A DNA stretch of 64,000 nt from Linnemannia hyalina (taxonomy: Eukaryota > Mortierellomycota > Mortierellomycetes > Mortierellales > Mortierellaceae), in the NCBI GenBank assembly GCA_019671135.1, contig JAHRHY010000005.1, forward strand, positions 2,714,001-2,778,000, in the 5' to 3' direction. The notes under the pieces are model-generated. The model was not told the origin of the DNA. It did not search any database and was given only the letters and a program-made list of their open reading frames with translations. The first letter of the stretch is position 1. Every line of letters begins with the position of its first letter. Both the position numbers and the translations under genes were made by a program. Below are positions 1-10,760 of this stretch, one piece after another.

Positions 1-171
1 TGTGAAGAGCAGCGACAATTGTTGCGCAGAGCCAGGTTCTGGACCGGACTGCGACTGGTGGATGGTGCACTGAAGAGTTTGGTCTGTAGTTCCCTTTTAC
101 TTCCAAATAACTTCTCTATGCTGTTTGTCAGAGAAATAAAATTGTGTACCCAAAAAAAAAAAAAAAAAAAA
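1..171 (+). repeat. 3' end of a retroposed polyadenylated transcript (partial)
   Basis: An AATAAA signal at 135-140 is followed 11 nt later by an uninterrupted run of about 20 A (152-171). That is the arrangement of a cleaved, polyadenylated mRNA copied back into DNA. The 5' part lies outside the window, so the source transcript and any target-site duplication cannot be seen. No coding frame of interest remains. It could be a LINE tail, a processed pseudogene, or a real gene end next to a chance A-run. Confidence 0.35.
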
Positions 172-880
172 TGTGCTTGCCCACCCCTAGGCCAGCTGCT
201 GATCAGTAGGATAAATCGAGCGCACGAATAACAACAACAATGAGCAAAAAACGTTTGGAGAGAGGTTATAAATGGAGACGGGAGATTGTTGTTATGATCA
301 CCAGTAAAGCAAAGGTCCAAGATAGGTAAATAATGAATGAGGGTCCATCATTGGCAGCATGCCTATGGGAGGACAAGATGGACAAGCCAAAAAAAAAAAA
401 AAAAAAAAAAAAAAGACCCTGTGTGTTAATAGAGGACACACCCTGTGAAAATCAAAAAACGCTTTAATTTTCGTTTTACTCCGACAGTCCCTGTGAGAAT
501 AAGGTCACACAGCCCTGTGTGAATAGATTAATTCTTTTTTATTTTGTTTTGTTTTTACAGCCTTATTCACACTATCGCCCAGCAATGAATCCTGTTCATA
601 TTATAGTGTCATAGATATGTTTCTTTTCTTTCTGTGAGTCATCTATCTCTTGCATCTCTTAGTCTCTGCATGCAGCCATTTTTTTTGTTGACTTTATTCT
701 ATCCTTATGCACTATCTCACATACTTTTTCGCCTGAGTATCAGATACTACTACTACTTCAAAAAACACAAAAAAGGCATTGAGAGAGAGAGAGAAAAGAA
801 GGGAAAGCAATGAATATTGTAATACATACAATCACCTTCATTTCCATAGGTATAGTATGGGACATGTGTGTATTTTCATC
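172..880. other. AT-rich stretch without a gene
   Basis: I see no credible coding region. The stretch contains a 24-nt A-run near 390-413, several short CCTGTGTG/CACACAG-type partial inverted repeats (about 418-520) and GA-repeats near 781-797. It is probably the body of the Helitron whose 3' terminus lies at 881-913, but no Helitron coding sequence is visible here. Confidence 0.4.
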
Positions 881-913
881 TCCCTCCGCGAGCGAAGCCG
901 CGGGTACTTCTAG
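881..913 (+). mobile_element. Helitron 3' terminus (element G, body to the left)
   Basis: A GC-rich hairpin (CCGCGAGCGAAGCCGCGG) is followed by a short linker and CTAG, then T. That is the Helitron 3' signature: a hairpin about 10 nt upstream of CTRR, with insertion before T. The same hairpin ends the Helitrons at 13133, 25541 and 15888 (the last with one C missing). The element body would extend leftward into 1-880, but its 5' end is not identified. This terminus also marks the outer left border of the large inverted duplication. Confidence 0.65.
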
Positions 914-1200
914 TTACACGTACATGAAATAAGAGTTTGTTCTTTTTATGCCATAGGACAACGTTCTTGTCTCGTAACTTGTTTCAAGTGAGTGTAATGC
1001 TCTAGCGGTAAAAGTATATGACTGATATGTTTTAATTCGTTTGAAGAAAAGAGACAACTATTGCCTTTATGGGTGTAATTAAAGTGGGTGCTAGGGTCTT
1101 AAGCCAGCGCATAACGCTGGGGGAGGGGGTGGAGGAACAGATGAACAGAAAGCAGGAAGGGAAAGAAACATGGGCCAATACAGTATGTTTATGCGCCATT

Positions 1201-2139
1201 TCAACAATGCCAGCTGCTATCGAGAGCAGCCGGAGGACCCACGTTCTTGTAAGGCGCCAGTTCAAGGCATTCAGCAACGGTCACAAGTTTATACCCTGCA
1301 GCCTGAAGCTTCTTGATCACGTATGGGAGCAAATCATGTGCTGTCGTGTCCTTGGTTTCATGATTAAGAGCAAGAATAGTGCTTGGTCGATTGACTATAG
1401 CTCTATCGTACAATGCTTTCGATTGGGCAACCGAAGACCCTGTTTAAAGCAATGGCAGGTTAGAGGGAGGGACTTTTACAATGTTTAAACTGCACTCTTT
1501 GGCTGGACTAGATTACTCAAACTCACCAGTACTATCTCCCGAGTCGAAATCCCAGTAGACAACTTTGTTTTCCAATGCACCAGCGACTTCGAGAACCAGA
1601 TTGTTGTATGCTCCATATGGAGGGCGCATGAAAGCTGGGGTGGCACCAGTGATTCTCTTTATCGCTTGCTCCACTGGTGGGTGTAAAAAAAAGTTACTTT
1701 AGTATGTAATTGAGGATTGCTTCGACTGCCCTTATTCAGCATTGCTCATCTCTGCCTTAAACTTACCTAGCGACATTTCATTGTTGATCTGGTCTTTACT
1801 CAGCGTAGTTAGATCCGAATGGGACCAGGTGTGCGAGGCGATTTGATGACCATTATTATAAGCATTCTTGAGCCTTGCGATGCTGCCTCCACTATAGATG
1901 CAGTCGTAGTTATCTCCATTCACAAAGAACGTTCCCTTGGCAGTGGCGTTGTTCAATGTTTTGACTATGTCGTTCATGTATATGTATGAGCCATCGTCAA
2001 ATGTGAGTGCCACGGTGTTTGGTTTGGTACAGTGCTCGATTACTTGAGCTAGAGGTGGTGGATCACATGCGTTTGAAGGAGATGCTGCCAGAAGAAAGTA
2101 GGTAACTGCGATAGCTAAGGGAATGATACGTGACATCAT
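1201..2139 (-). CDS. Chitin deacetylase-like secreted polysaccharide deacetylase (left copy)
   Basis: This is the mirror copy of the gene at 14662-15600: exons 1767-2139, 1527-1673 and 1201-1439, with GTAAGT and GTGAGT donors, encoding 252 residues. The N-terminus is a hydrophobic signal peptide ending near the ASPSNAC stretch. NodB-family (carbohydrate esterase 4) motifs appear in order: TFDDGS (metal/catalytic Asp pair), HTWSH (two metal His), RPPYG, a YWDFDSGD stretch and LNHE. Family knowledge says such enzymes remove acetyl groups from chitin in the cell wall or periplasm. It is transcribed away from the palindrome centre, divergently from its twin. The window does not show which copy is ancestral or whether both are expressed. 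Confidence 0.88.
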
Positions 2140-2217
2140 TTGGGGAATAGGTGGGTCTGCTTCGGGATTAAAGAAAAGTTGGAGAATAATGGTAAGATGA
2201 ACAGGGGGTACAGAGTC

Positions 2218-2224
2218 TTATATA
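2218..2224 (-). promoter_or_regulatory. TATA box of left chitin-deacetylase copy
   Basis: A TATATAA element lies 79 bp upstream of the start codon, the mirror of the one at 14577-14583. No other promoter element is obvious. Confidence 0.45.
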
Positions 2225-3158
2225 TGCTCTGTTGCTGTCTTCAGGATGAGAGGGGCAACAAGTGGTATATGTTGTGGATGGAGTGATGATACGGCGTGGC
2301 TTGACTCTGATGACGGATTCTTGAAAAATTGAAGGTAATGAGTGTATGCAGGCTTGGTTATGAGAAAGAAGAAATAGAGCAAATCGTACACACACATGGA
2401 ACGTCAATGAAGAAAAGGATTGGATGGATCACTAACCTTGCTTGCGGGTGGAGGTGGACGAGGAAGATAAAAAGCGAGCAGGACATGGTCATCTTTTATA
2501 TCATCAAAGTGAGATGAAAACAAAATTGAAGGGGATGATATTGAAATGTATATGGGTTGAAGTCAATGGGAAGAAAGAGTCTATTTCTTTATTACACACA
2601 TCAGAGGGGATCATATGCTGAGCACAACCCACTCTGATGTTGGCGTTTCCACAGTTGTGGATTTGCCAAAGCACGGTGCACTTCTTCATTTAATAAAAAG
2701 GGGTAAACTAAAAATAAACCCGTACCGCAAGGCGACAATCCAATCCTCAGAATTATATTAGCCTTTCAAAATCTCAATCACTCTTTGGGAGGGGAGGGGA
2801 AGGGAGGCATATTGATCTACTAGACGCAGATAGTTGATACGCTTAGAAAGCATGATGCGATTGCAAAGGGTCCATAGTTTCAAAAAAAAGAGATCAGGAG
2901 ATAATTAAAAGGGGAACATCAGGGACAACTTCAAGGGGTAGCATTAAATAATGGCTTCAAAGGAACAAAACCAAGCGACAACACCATCGGCAATACAGGA
3001 TAACTTCAAGGGGAAATACCCAGGTTCAAAATCAAAGGCAGCATCAAAAGTACAACGATTATATAACAACAGCCTGCTCTCCATCTAACCACCTCCCCAA
3101 CTAACCACCTTCCCCAGCTAACCACCTCCCCATCTAACCACCTTTTCATCTAAAACCA

Positions 3159-3270
3159 CCTCACATCTAAACCACCTCACATCTAAACCACCTCACATCT
3201 AAACCACCTCACATCTAAACCACCTCACATCTAAACCACCTCACATCTAAACCACCTCACATCTAAACCA
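3159..3270. repeat. 16-bp minisatellite, about 7 units (left arm)
   Basis: The unit CCTCACATCTAAACCA is repeated about seven times with perfect periodicity, preceded by degenerate CCTCCCCATCTAACCA-like units from about 3090. It lies downstream of the Helitron 3' flank and upstream of the deacetylase promoter. The mirror copy is at 13531-13642. Confidence 0.9.
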
Positions 3271-3667
3271 CATCTTCATCGCCTTCTAAGCCACATCATC
3301 ATCGTCCTGGATACCATAGACTTTATCAGAGTTTCCCTCTAATATCTGAAACATCACCAATGCCACCAACCTCTCGATCCTTCTAGCGCCACCAAACATC
3401 GACAGGTTCCATGCCTGACTAGTGACTAATAGCTGGTTAATTAGACATCACTCTCTCGAAAATACTAGAAGTAACAAGGATCCATCCTGGCTCCCGTAAA
3501 TATATCAATACCCATAGTCTGTACCTAGCTTAGTCTTCGGTTCATAACTCACTTTTATTAAACACAATGTTCCTAGAAAAGTCTCTCGTTCCCTCATCCT
3601 CACTTACTGAAAGATACAGGTTTATATCGTGAGTGCGTATTGAAAGTTTATCCTTTGTATCTCTCAA

Positions 3668-6268
3668 CTAGAATGGTACCCGCGGCTTCGCTCGCGGAGG
3701 TGTGAGGCAAGTGTAAATTGACAAAAAAGTGGTGGTGGTTGATTATTGCAAAGTTTATTTGTGATTGTCAGTTCCTCATTTCTCTCTCGCTTTTCTATTT
3801 GATTTTTTTTTCTGCCTTCACTTTTTTTTTCGTTTTGCCCTCCCTTCCTTATTTTTTGACGTCATATTTCCACAACTCGTGACGGCGTGCCAGGCCTGAC
3901 TGATCCAAGCCATGGCCACGGGAAGGAGGTGTGAGACGGGACCCCTGGGAGCCCGAATGCCTATAGTTACACAACTTGGGTCGTATGAATGCCATGAAGT
4001 GGCGAACACCGAGCCAGCCCCCCGCATCCCCAACGCGACCTGTCAGGTGTGATTAGTCGAGATCTCGGGTCAAAGATATTATACAGCAGTCTCCTTTCTG
4101 TCCTTTAAATGCAATACCATCTTACCATGTAAATGTTGTACAACCTTCTCGTCCGCCTCACTCAGACTTTGTTTGACAAATCGACTCGTTGCCTTGGCGG
4201 GCCAAATCCTGTCCCTGTCGGTTTCCCTCCCTTGCTCAAACCCGCCTTCTTCTCGAGCTGTTATTTCTTGGGTCTTCCCCTATTCGACCGTCGCCCTTGC
4301 AACGTACGTGCCATATCTCCATCCTTTCAAAGTCTTCTATCGCACTTGCAATACCTTTTTTCTTTTTGCTTCCCTCTGTCAATGCATGTCACGGTTCTTT
4401 GAGCTGGTACCAAAGGACGTAAAGGCAATGGCATTGTTGAAGGTCCGGATGGTTGCAAGAAATAGCCCGGAGAAAAAGGTACCACCTCTGAAAGGCTTTG
4501 TAATTCATCAAGGGAAGCTTAATGACCGGCGTTTTGACTCTTAGACAGCAGAGAAGCGTAGATTGGCGATTGTACGTCCAACACACTCCTGCGTTTTCAA
4601 AAGAAGTGATTAAATCGGGTATCAATAAAAATAAAGGAGGATGTAGAATAGTTGTAGGTAATATCGTAGGAGGCCTTTCAAGTCCAAATTATCATATGGT
4701 GTTTGTTACATCTCTGCAGATCTTGACGATATCCACCGCGTCCATTAGAGGAGAATGTATATATGATACCAAGCATATAAGACAACCATTGTAACATTTT
4801 TTGTTTAACTATCCTACTAAACACCAACCTATTCTCCAAACAACAAAGTCTTCTTATTTTTCGCACACCAAACTCTTGAATATGTCCATCTACTATTAAC
4901 CTGTAACCCTCACTGCAAGATTCGACAGAGTAGTTCTTGTATGTGATCATCTAAAGCACTTGTATTCCCAACTGTATCTTTGTCGTGAAATACAGGGGAG
5001 AGATTACATTTTAAAAATTCTTGTGCTGTCTATTGCTATTTTATTCTGTGTTCTGTTGCCCACTATGAAGAGATATGCCAGTTATGGAAGTCAACACTCC
5101 GTTCCTTGGACTTTGGATATTTTTTATATGCCTTTTTATATCCTCTGCACATGAAGGGGCCGCGTAGACGGTTACCTCTATCCAATGTAAAGCACACAAT
5201 GAGAGCATACCACGCTCATCGATCCCATGATCATGTACACTGTGTTGTCCTGATTCTTAACAGCTATTCTATTTCCAAAAAACACTTAGATCAGCAGGAG
5301 CAACAGGAGCAACGGAAGCAGCAAGGATCGTAGAAGGAGTAGGAGCAAGAGATTCTGCAACGATCATGCGCTGTCTGCTCATAAGGCAATCCGGATGAGT
5401 TGTAAACAATGGTGATGGAGTTCTCTGCAAGTATTACATATCATAGCAGAGGACTGAGGAGCACCATGCAATGCGATGGCAATAGCTCGCTCATGTTACC
5501 TAAATGGGTCGGAATGGTTGGCGCCGGGCTGGAACCATGCGTGGGTGCTACAATCATGCGTAACTGGGACAACCTGTGTCAGCGGGCTTTTCTCCTTCAG
5601 CAGGTCGTCGTTGTTGCTTATGTTACCTAAATGGATCATAATAGTAGGCCTTAGGCTGGAAGCATTCTCCCGTTACCAATGCCTCCGCCGCCTGATCGAT
5701 GACCCATCTTCACTCCCTTCACCCTCCCACTCAACCGTTGTCTGACTTGTAGTCTCGAACTGTTGAACCACGTCAGCAATTGCAGCGTAAGCACCCTCGT
5801 CTGAAATAGTATCAAAGCTTGTTTCGCAGTTATCGCTATTATAAATTAGGAGTTGTGCTGCAAAGAGGCGGCAATCCGAGCAATTGTGGTCTGTTTGCCC
5901 TAAAATTACTGTTTGTTTTCATTTATAGTAGGGGCAGTAACAGCTTGTCGACCTTTGGAGACCGGTTCCACGTCCACGAAGGAGAGACATCGGGGGTGGA
6001 AGGGTAGTAAGAGTGACACGGTGAGAGCGAGTGGAAGGCATACTGGCTACTGACAGATAAAAAAAAAAAAAAAAAAAAAAAAGAGGAAGGAAAGGAAAGG
6101 AAAGGAAAGGAAAGGAAAGAAAATATGCTTGTCCGTGAAAGAGAAAGAAAAGCCATCGGCTCTACTTTCTCCATTCTCCATTTTCGCATTTTAACATGCT
6201 TACTGCTTACCGGCAGATCTTCTTACCGGCATGGCTCTCATTCCGCAGTCGCATTTTAACATGCTTAC
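3668..6268 (-). mobile_element. Non-autonomous Helitron A' (left arm; 5' end missing)
   Basis: On the minus strand the element ends in the CCGCGAGCGAAGCCGCGG hairpin, a GTACCATT linker and CTAG (3668-3671). It corresponds base for base to Helitron A at 10522-13133, but its first 230 bp, including the TC tip, are absent because the sequence switches to the DIRS-like element at 6269-6270. It carries the same N-terminal gene remnant and the same nested 490-bp insertion (about 4670-5163). It contains no Rep or helicase sequence. Several small open frames are shadows of repeat sequence. Confidence 0.75.
4670..5163. repeat. Nested repeat S inside Helitron A' (left arm)
   Basis: This is the mirror of 11638-12131. 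It interrupts Helitron sequence that is continuous in the related Helitron C, and is bounded by GGCC-containing ends and a TACG direct repeat. No coding capacity is recognised. Confidence 0.5.
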
Positions 6269-6270
6269 TG

Positions 6271-6331
6271 GATAGCGTTGCCGAATGTAATGACGGCTAA
6301 AGCCTATTATTCGACAACGCCAGGGACTCTA
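6271..6331. repeat. DIRS-1 left extreme end, complementary to part of the ICR
   Basis: These bases are the reverse complement of 6479-6539, the first half of the internal complementary region. In DIRS-type replication models this pairing templates restoration of the ends on a circular intermediate. Confidence 0.8.
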
Positions 6332-6478
6332 GATGTGTGTATCTTTCTTTTATTATTAGCCGTGACTTCCGAAAAAAAAAAAATTGAAAATGAAAAATGA
6401 AAACAAAATAAAGGGGACTCTAGGTGATCTGTTGATCTCTATCTACTTGCTAGAAAAGGGCGGGTCGGGTGGGACATC

Positions 6479-6573
6479 TAGAGTCCCTGGCGTTGTCGAA
6501 TAATAGGCTTTAGCCGTCATTACATTCGGCAACGCTATCCATTATTCTTCCTTACCAGGGACTCTATCTGTGG
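6479..6573. repeat. DIRS-1 internal complementary region (ICR)
   Basis: The left portion (6479-6540) complements the element's left end and the right portion (6541-6573) complements the right end (9728-9755), joined without a gap. It sits just downstream of the pol stop, as expected for DIRS elements. Confidence 0.8.
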
Positions 6574-6748
6574 GTTCAGAGTTGAGGAAATATGGCTGCG
6601 GCGAAGTTGCTTGTTAGAGATCGCGAGATCCTGTAGCACGCTTCAACAATGGCTGGGGATGACCGACGGCCGTGTGTGTCAACGTCGTCCGGCGGGATCC
6701 CCTTCTTTAGCGCGGCGGTAGTGCTCAAACATCCGGGTGCTCCCTTCT

Positions 6749-8573
6749 CTACTGCTTGTTGCCGTCGACGTTCCAGGCCGAGAGCGACCACATTGGATTC
6801 CTCTCGAGGATGTGTGGACTGTTCCCCGGAGCTGGTAAGACTTGGTTCCTCGGGATCCGTAGAGGCTTGTCGACCGACATGGCTGTGATCATAGGATACC
6901 AGAGCGCGCTCGTCCAGAATGGAGTGATGACCGTTGCCTTGACCTTGTCCTGCTTGATCTTCTGGAGGACCTTGGTGATTAGCGACCACGGTGGACACGC
7001 ATAGACTCTGTTCATGTTGGACCAGCTGCTGTTGAACGCATCCTGGCCCCAGGCGGTTTCCTCCCGCTTCCATGAGATGTATCGAGGAACTTTGGCGTTC
7101 GTTGCTGTTGCGAATAGGTCGATGTGGTGGTGACCCCATGTCGACTCGAGGGTTTGGAAGAATGACTTGTCGATCGACCACTCCAGCTGCGTTGTCATCC
7201 TCCTGGACGGTGCATCTGCTGGATTGAACTGTGAGGGAACGTATGTCGTCTTGAGTCGTGTGCCCGTTGCCATGCAGTGGTTCCATATCCTGGTCGTCAG
7301 GTCGAGTAGTGGTCGAGACCTCGTCCCGCCGAATTTGTTGATCTGGGCAATGGTTGTCATGTTGTCGCAAATAACATGAATGGTCTTCCCGATTGTTTCT
7401 GAAAGGTGGACCAAGTGCCAGATGACCCGCAGCTCCTTCCAATTGATGTGGTGTGGTTGTTCCAATGCGCTCCATGTCCTGGACATCTCCTTGCCCTCGA
7501 TCACAATCCCCCATGCCTCCTCCGAGGCATCGGTGTATGCGTCGACTTCCGTCCTCTGAGGCAAGAATCCTTGACCGTTCCACTCCGAAAGATGAGATCG
7601 CCACCAGCTGAGATTCTCCAGTGCCGCCGTGTCCAATGTAACTGGATCCGTCCACTTGCATTTCTTGGCCAGAGCTGCATTCTGAACCTGAATCAGATTC
7701 CTCGTCCTCAGTCGAGCCGGAAAGACCGCCACCGTCATCGCGATCGCCTTCCCGATAAATGCCGCCAGCCGCCGAAGTTGAACCGTTCCTGCTCTGATCA
7801 GCTTCTCCGCTTCCCTGCGCAGGTCGCGGACTTTTGGCCTTGGAACCGACAGTGACATGTTGCCGGTGTTGATCCTGAACCCAAGATGGTCGATACATTG
7901 GGTAGGATCTAGTGTTGACTTGGCGTTCTTGATAAGGAATCCAAGTTTTTCCAGCTGTTCCCGAACTAGATGAGTGTGCTCCTTGGCCTCCTCCTTGGTC
8001 CTGGCTGCGATGAGGATGTCGTCGAGATATGCCGAGATCCTGATCCCTTTCTCCCTTGCCCACTTGAGAATTGGACGCACGATTTTTGTGAAGACGAAGG
8101 GGGAAAGTGAAAGTCCGAAAGGCAGAGTTCGGAACTGGTATGACTCCGCTCCCCATCGGAAGCGGAGGTACCTGCGAGATGCTGGATGGACTGCCACATG
8201 TAGAAACGCATCGCTGAGGTCGATACTCGTAAGCCAGTCGCCAGGTTTGAGCATCCTGCAAATGTTGGTAAGGGTTTCCATCTTGAACTTGGGTGCTGTC
8301 AATGAATTGGTTGAGTGGACGTAGGTTCAACACTGGGCGTAGGTCTCCCGTCTTCTTGGGGATAGTGAAGATACGACTGTAAAATCCCTTCCCGCTGCAA
8401 CCTTCGATAGCCTTTTTCCGTAATAAAGTACGGACCTCTTCGTCGATAGCCGTCCGTTCCTCCGGTGAATTGAACGGATCGTGTAACGGTGGTAGGCGCA
8501 GTGGTGGAGGTCGGTCGAAAATGATGCTGTAGCCCGACTTGATGATGTTGTTGACCCAAGTCGAATCCGTCAT
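6749..8573 (-). pseudogene. DIRS-1 RT / RNase H / methyltransferase-like polyprotein (frameshifted)
   Basis: Translation from about 8573 gives the RT N-terminal region (a FYSRIFTIPKKTGDLRPVLN stretch). One frame change near 8300 then continues through the RT core with the catalytic YLDD box. RNase H follows (VDAYTDASEEAWG, ICDNMTTIAQIN), then a C-terminal part with a CPPW motif resembling the N6-adenine methyltransferase-like domain of DIRS elements, ending at 6749. DIRS element 2 reads the same region in one frame, so the shift here is most simply an inactivating indel. The frame of the RT N-terminus stays open to 6576, overlapping the whole core, and adds a short basic C-terminal tail. No recombinase domain follows. 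Confidence 0.75.
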
Positions 8574-8614
8574 CTCTCTCCATGCCTCCTGGAACCGGAG
8601 AAGTCGTCCTCCTA

Positions 8615-9562
8615 CTAATCCGACTCCTCCCCGTCGTTTCCCTGGTCTGGTTGCTTCCTGTCTTGGCCGCCACCAGACTTGTACCGAGGCTTGCTACCAT
8701 ACTTGCCTCCGTCCGACTTGTAACCCGACTTGCCGTTGTCAGATCTATATCCTGACTTGTCCTTGGGTTGCGACTTTCCCGACTGCTGGTCCTTGGGTTT
8801 GTCGTCTGTTGCTGACTTGTCCTTGGTAGACTTGTTGTCAGGCTTCTTGGTCTTGTCCTTTGGAGGTTCGTATTTCTTGTATGTCTTTCGAACCAGATCA
8901 GCGGCTGCTTTTTTGGCTGCCAGTGATTCCAAAGTGAAAAGGGATTCCTCCTTGTCGTTTCCATGCTTAATACCGAGTTCGTCGAGGTAAAGGTTCTCTC
9001 GCATCCGACTGATCCTGGAAGCGTCGTGGGATGCTGAGATACGTACGGTGTTGAGGAAACCGAGCGTACGTTTGCCGTGAGCCGAGTCGGATTCCTTATT
9101 TTTGATGATCTCATGGGCGAGAGTGTCGTAGAACCGGGTTGTGTGTGCCAAATATCCTTGGATTGTTGCCAAATCACGTTCGTGTCGCTTGGCTGCATCC
9201 GTGAGGGACACTTCGGAGTGTTGCAAAACTGGGGGAGGCTTGTAATCCATACCCTCGGTGTAATGGTAGTCGTTCCAATCGAAAACCTCATGGTTCATGG
9301 GTAGCTCGGAATCGAAGAACTTGGGTTCCCCGATGGCTGGATAGATGTTGAGGAGTTCTTCGTAGAGCTTGAGAGTGGTTGCTCGGGGCTTACAGACCAC
9401 TTTGCCGTCCTGTTCGACTGATTCGGCCTCCAGTTGTTGAATCCTGGCTTGTTGCTGTTGTAAAAGGAGTTGCTGTTGCTGCATTTGCTCCTGCATAAGG
9501 CGAAGGGTCGTGTAAATGTCGATATCGACATCGGGGGCCGTAGGATTGGGTGCATGGGACAT
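8615..9562 (-). CDS. DIRS-1 gag-like protein
   Basis: The frame encodes 315 residues: a glutamine-rich coiled-coil-like N-terminus (about residues 20-45), a central acidic/aromatic region (WNDYHYTEGMDYK) and a highly basic, glycine- and lysine-rich tail suited to nucleic-acid binding. No CCHC zinc knuckle is visible. It lies upstream of the RT frame and starts about 50 bp inside the right inverted terminal repeat. The assignment rests on position and composition more than on a recognised domain. The start MSHAPNP follows the ITR directly. Confidence 0.6.
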   Translation of the reverse strand: MSHAPNPTAPDVDIDIYTTLRLMQEQMQQQQLLLQQQQARIQQLEAESVEQDGKVVCKPRATTLKLYEELLNIYPAIGEPKFFDSELPMNHEVFDWNDYHYTEGMDYKPPPVLQHSEVSLTDAAKRHERDLATIQGYLAHTTRFYDTLAHEIIKNKESDSAHGKRTLGFLNTVRISASHDASRISRMRENLYLDELGIKHGNDKEESLFTLESLAAKKAAADLVRKTYKKYEPPKDKTKKPDNKSTKDKSATDDKPKDQQSGKSQPKDKSGYRSDNGKSGYKSDGGKYGSKPRYKSGGGQDRKQPDQGNDGEESD

Positions 9563-9755
9563 GGGGGAGGATCGTTCCGAGATTCGGGGAGAGTGTTCCG
9601 GCCGTGAAAAGAAAGATAGAGATCAACAGATCACCTAGAGTCCCCTTTATTTTGTTTTCATTTTTCATTTTCAATTTTTTTTTTTTTCGAAAGTCACGGC
9701 TAATAATAAAAGAAAGATACACACACAGATAGAGTCCCTGGCAAGGAAGAATAAT

Positions 9756-10292
9756 AGCTGGGGAGCCATTCCCCTGGCCTTGTTTGTATTCATTATTCTC
9801 TCGGGTCACCCTCACTCGCAGTATATTCAAGATATCCTTGACTACCCTTTGCTCTACATCACGCCAGAGGATTTCTTGCTTTTTAGTAGGCTTGCGAAAG
9901 GCTCGTTGACAGCATACTGGCGCTTCGCGCTAGATGGCCCAGACGGCCACGCTCCAGTAGTCGCTTCCTTTTGCCGCAGGCGGCAACAGGGATCAGACAG
10001 CTACAGCTTTGCCCTTACGAAGTACTGGGGCTTTGCGCAAGAAAGTTTCTCTGGTTCGGGCTACGCCCTCACGTCCCTTCAAAGCCCCTTGATTCGGGCT
10101 ACGCCCTCATATCCTCTTAGCCCGTGCCCGTACGCTCGCTGCGCTCACAGGATACTGGCGCGCTTCGCGCAAGATACTCTTGATGGCCTTGCCCGTGACC
10201 ATCGCTCGCTTCGCTCACAAAATACTGGCGCTTCGCGCTGGCGCTACGCGCAAGATACTTTTTTTTTTAGTTCGGGCTCCGCCCTCACGTGA
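9756..10292 (-). mobile_element. R-type Helitron fragment R4
   Basis: The sequence matches internal and 5' parts of the R elements at 20284-22667 and 33256-34822. It starts abruptly at the DIRS right end, at a point corresponding to about 20608 in R1. It carries the typical short GC hairpins such as TTCGGGCTACGCCCTCA and ends at CACGTGA, where Helitron A begins. Both termini are missing. Confidence 0.7.
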
Positions 10293-10760
10293 TCTACTAA
10301 TACAAATCGTATTCTCCATCACCTGACTTACTGTTTCGTAAATCATGTGATGTTCTTTCTTCAATGTGTGTGCTGTATGCGTATGTGTGTGTGTGTGTAT
10401 GTGTGTGTGGTGCGTGTGTGTGTGCATGTGTGCGTTTTTTTTAGTTTAAAGTTAATTAAATTAAAAATGAGAGATGGATGGGGGTTGCAATCAGAGCCAT
10501 ACCGGTAAGCAGATCTGCCGGTAAGCATGTTAAAATGCGACTGCGGAATGAGAGCCATGCCGGTAAGAAGATCTGCCGGTAAGCAGTAAGCATGTTAAAA
10601 TGCGAAAATGGAGAATGGAGAAAGTAGAGCCGATGGCTTTTCTTTCTCTTTCACGGACAAGCATATTTTCTTTCCTTTCCTTTCCTTTCCTTTCCTTTCC
10701 TTTCCTTCCTTCCTTCCTCTTTTTTTTTTTTTTTTTTTTTTTTATCTGTCAGTAGCCAGT

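Larger units (their letters stand above)
883..6268. repeat. Left arm of large inverted duplication
   Basis: This segment is the reverse complement of 10522-15917; paired coordinates sum to 16801 over most of the length. The differences I noticed are a substitution at 4327, a one-base A-run indel near 5277, poly-A and AAAGG microsatellite lengths near 6060-6120, and one C in the outer hairpin. It contains the chitin-deacetylase gene, a 16-bp minisatellite and a Helitron truncated at its 5' side. The inner border coincides with the left end of the DIRS-like element; the outer border lies within a Helitron 3' hairpin. Confidence 0.95.
6270..9755 (-). mobile_element. DIRS-like retroelement 1 (complete termini)
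   Basis: The element has the split-repeat structure diagnostic of DIRS retrotransposons. Inverted terminal repeats of about 130 bp face each other (about 6322-6452 and 9613-9740). An internal complementary region (6479-6573) joins the complement of the extreme left end (GGATAGCG at 6270) directly to the complement of the extreme right end (GGAAGAATAAT at 9745-9755). Between them lie gag (8615-9562) and RT/RNase H/methyltransferase-like sequence (6749-8573), both on the minus strand. No tyrosine recombinase is recognisable. The left flank is a truncated Helitron A'; the right flank is a fragment of an R-type Helitron, so the two flanks were not one continuous target. Confidence 0.85.

Noticed and set aside
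3159..3270. CRISPR-like array
   Set aside because: The 16-bp units are contiguous with no spacers and the genome is eukaryotic; it is a minisatellite.
4133..4544. Several 70-120 codon frames conserved in Helitrons A, A' and C
   Set aside because: They overlap each other in all three frames and are conserved only because the DNA copies are recent; no domain or codon signal supports them.
8299..9291. 330-codon open frame overlapping the DIRS-1 gag
   Set aside because: It is low-complexity (Thr/Arg/Ser-rich) and lies out of frame over gag and the RT start; DIRS-2 has no clear counterpart, so I treat it as a shadow of a biased sequence.
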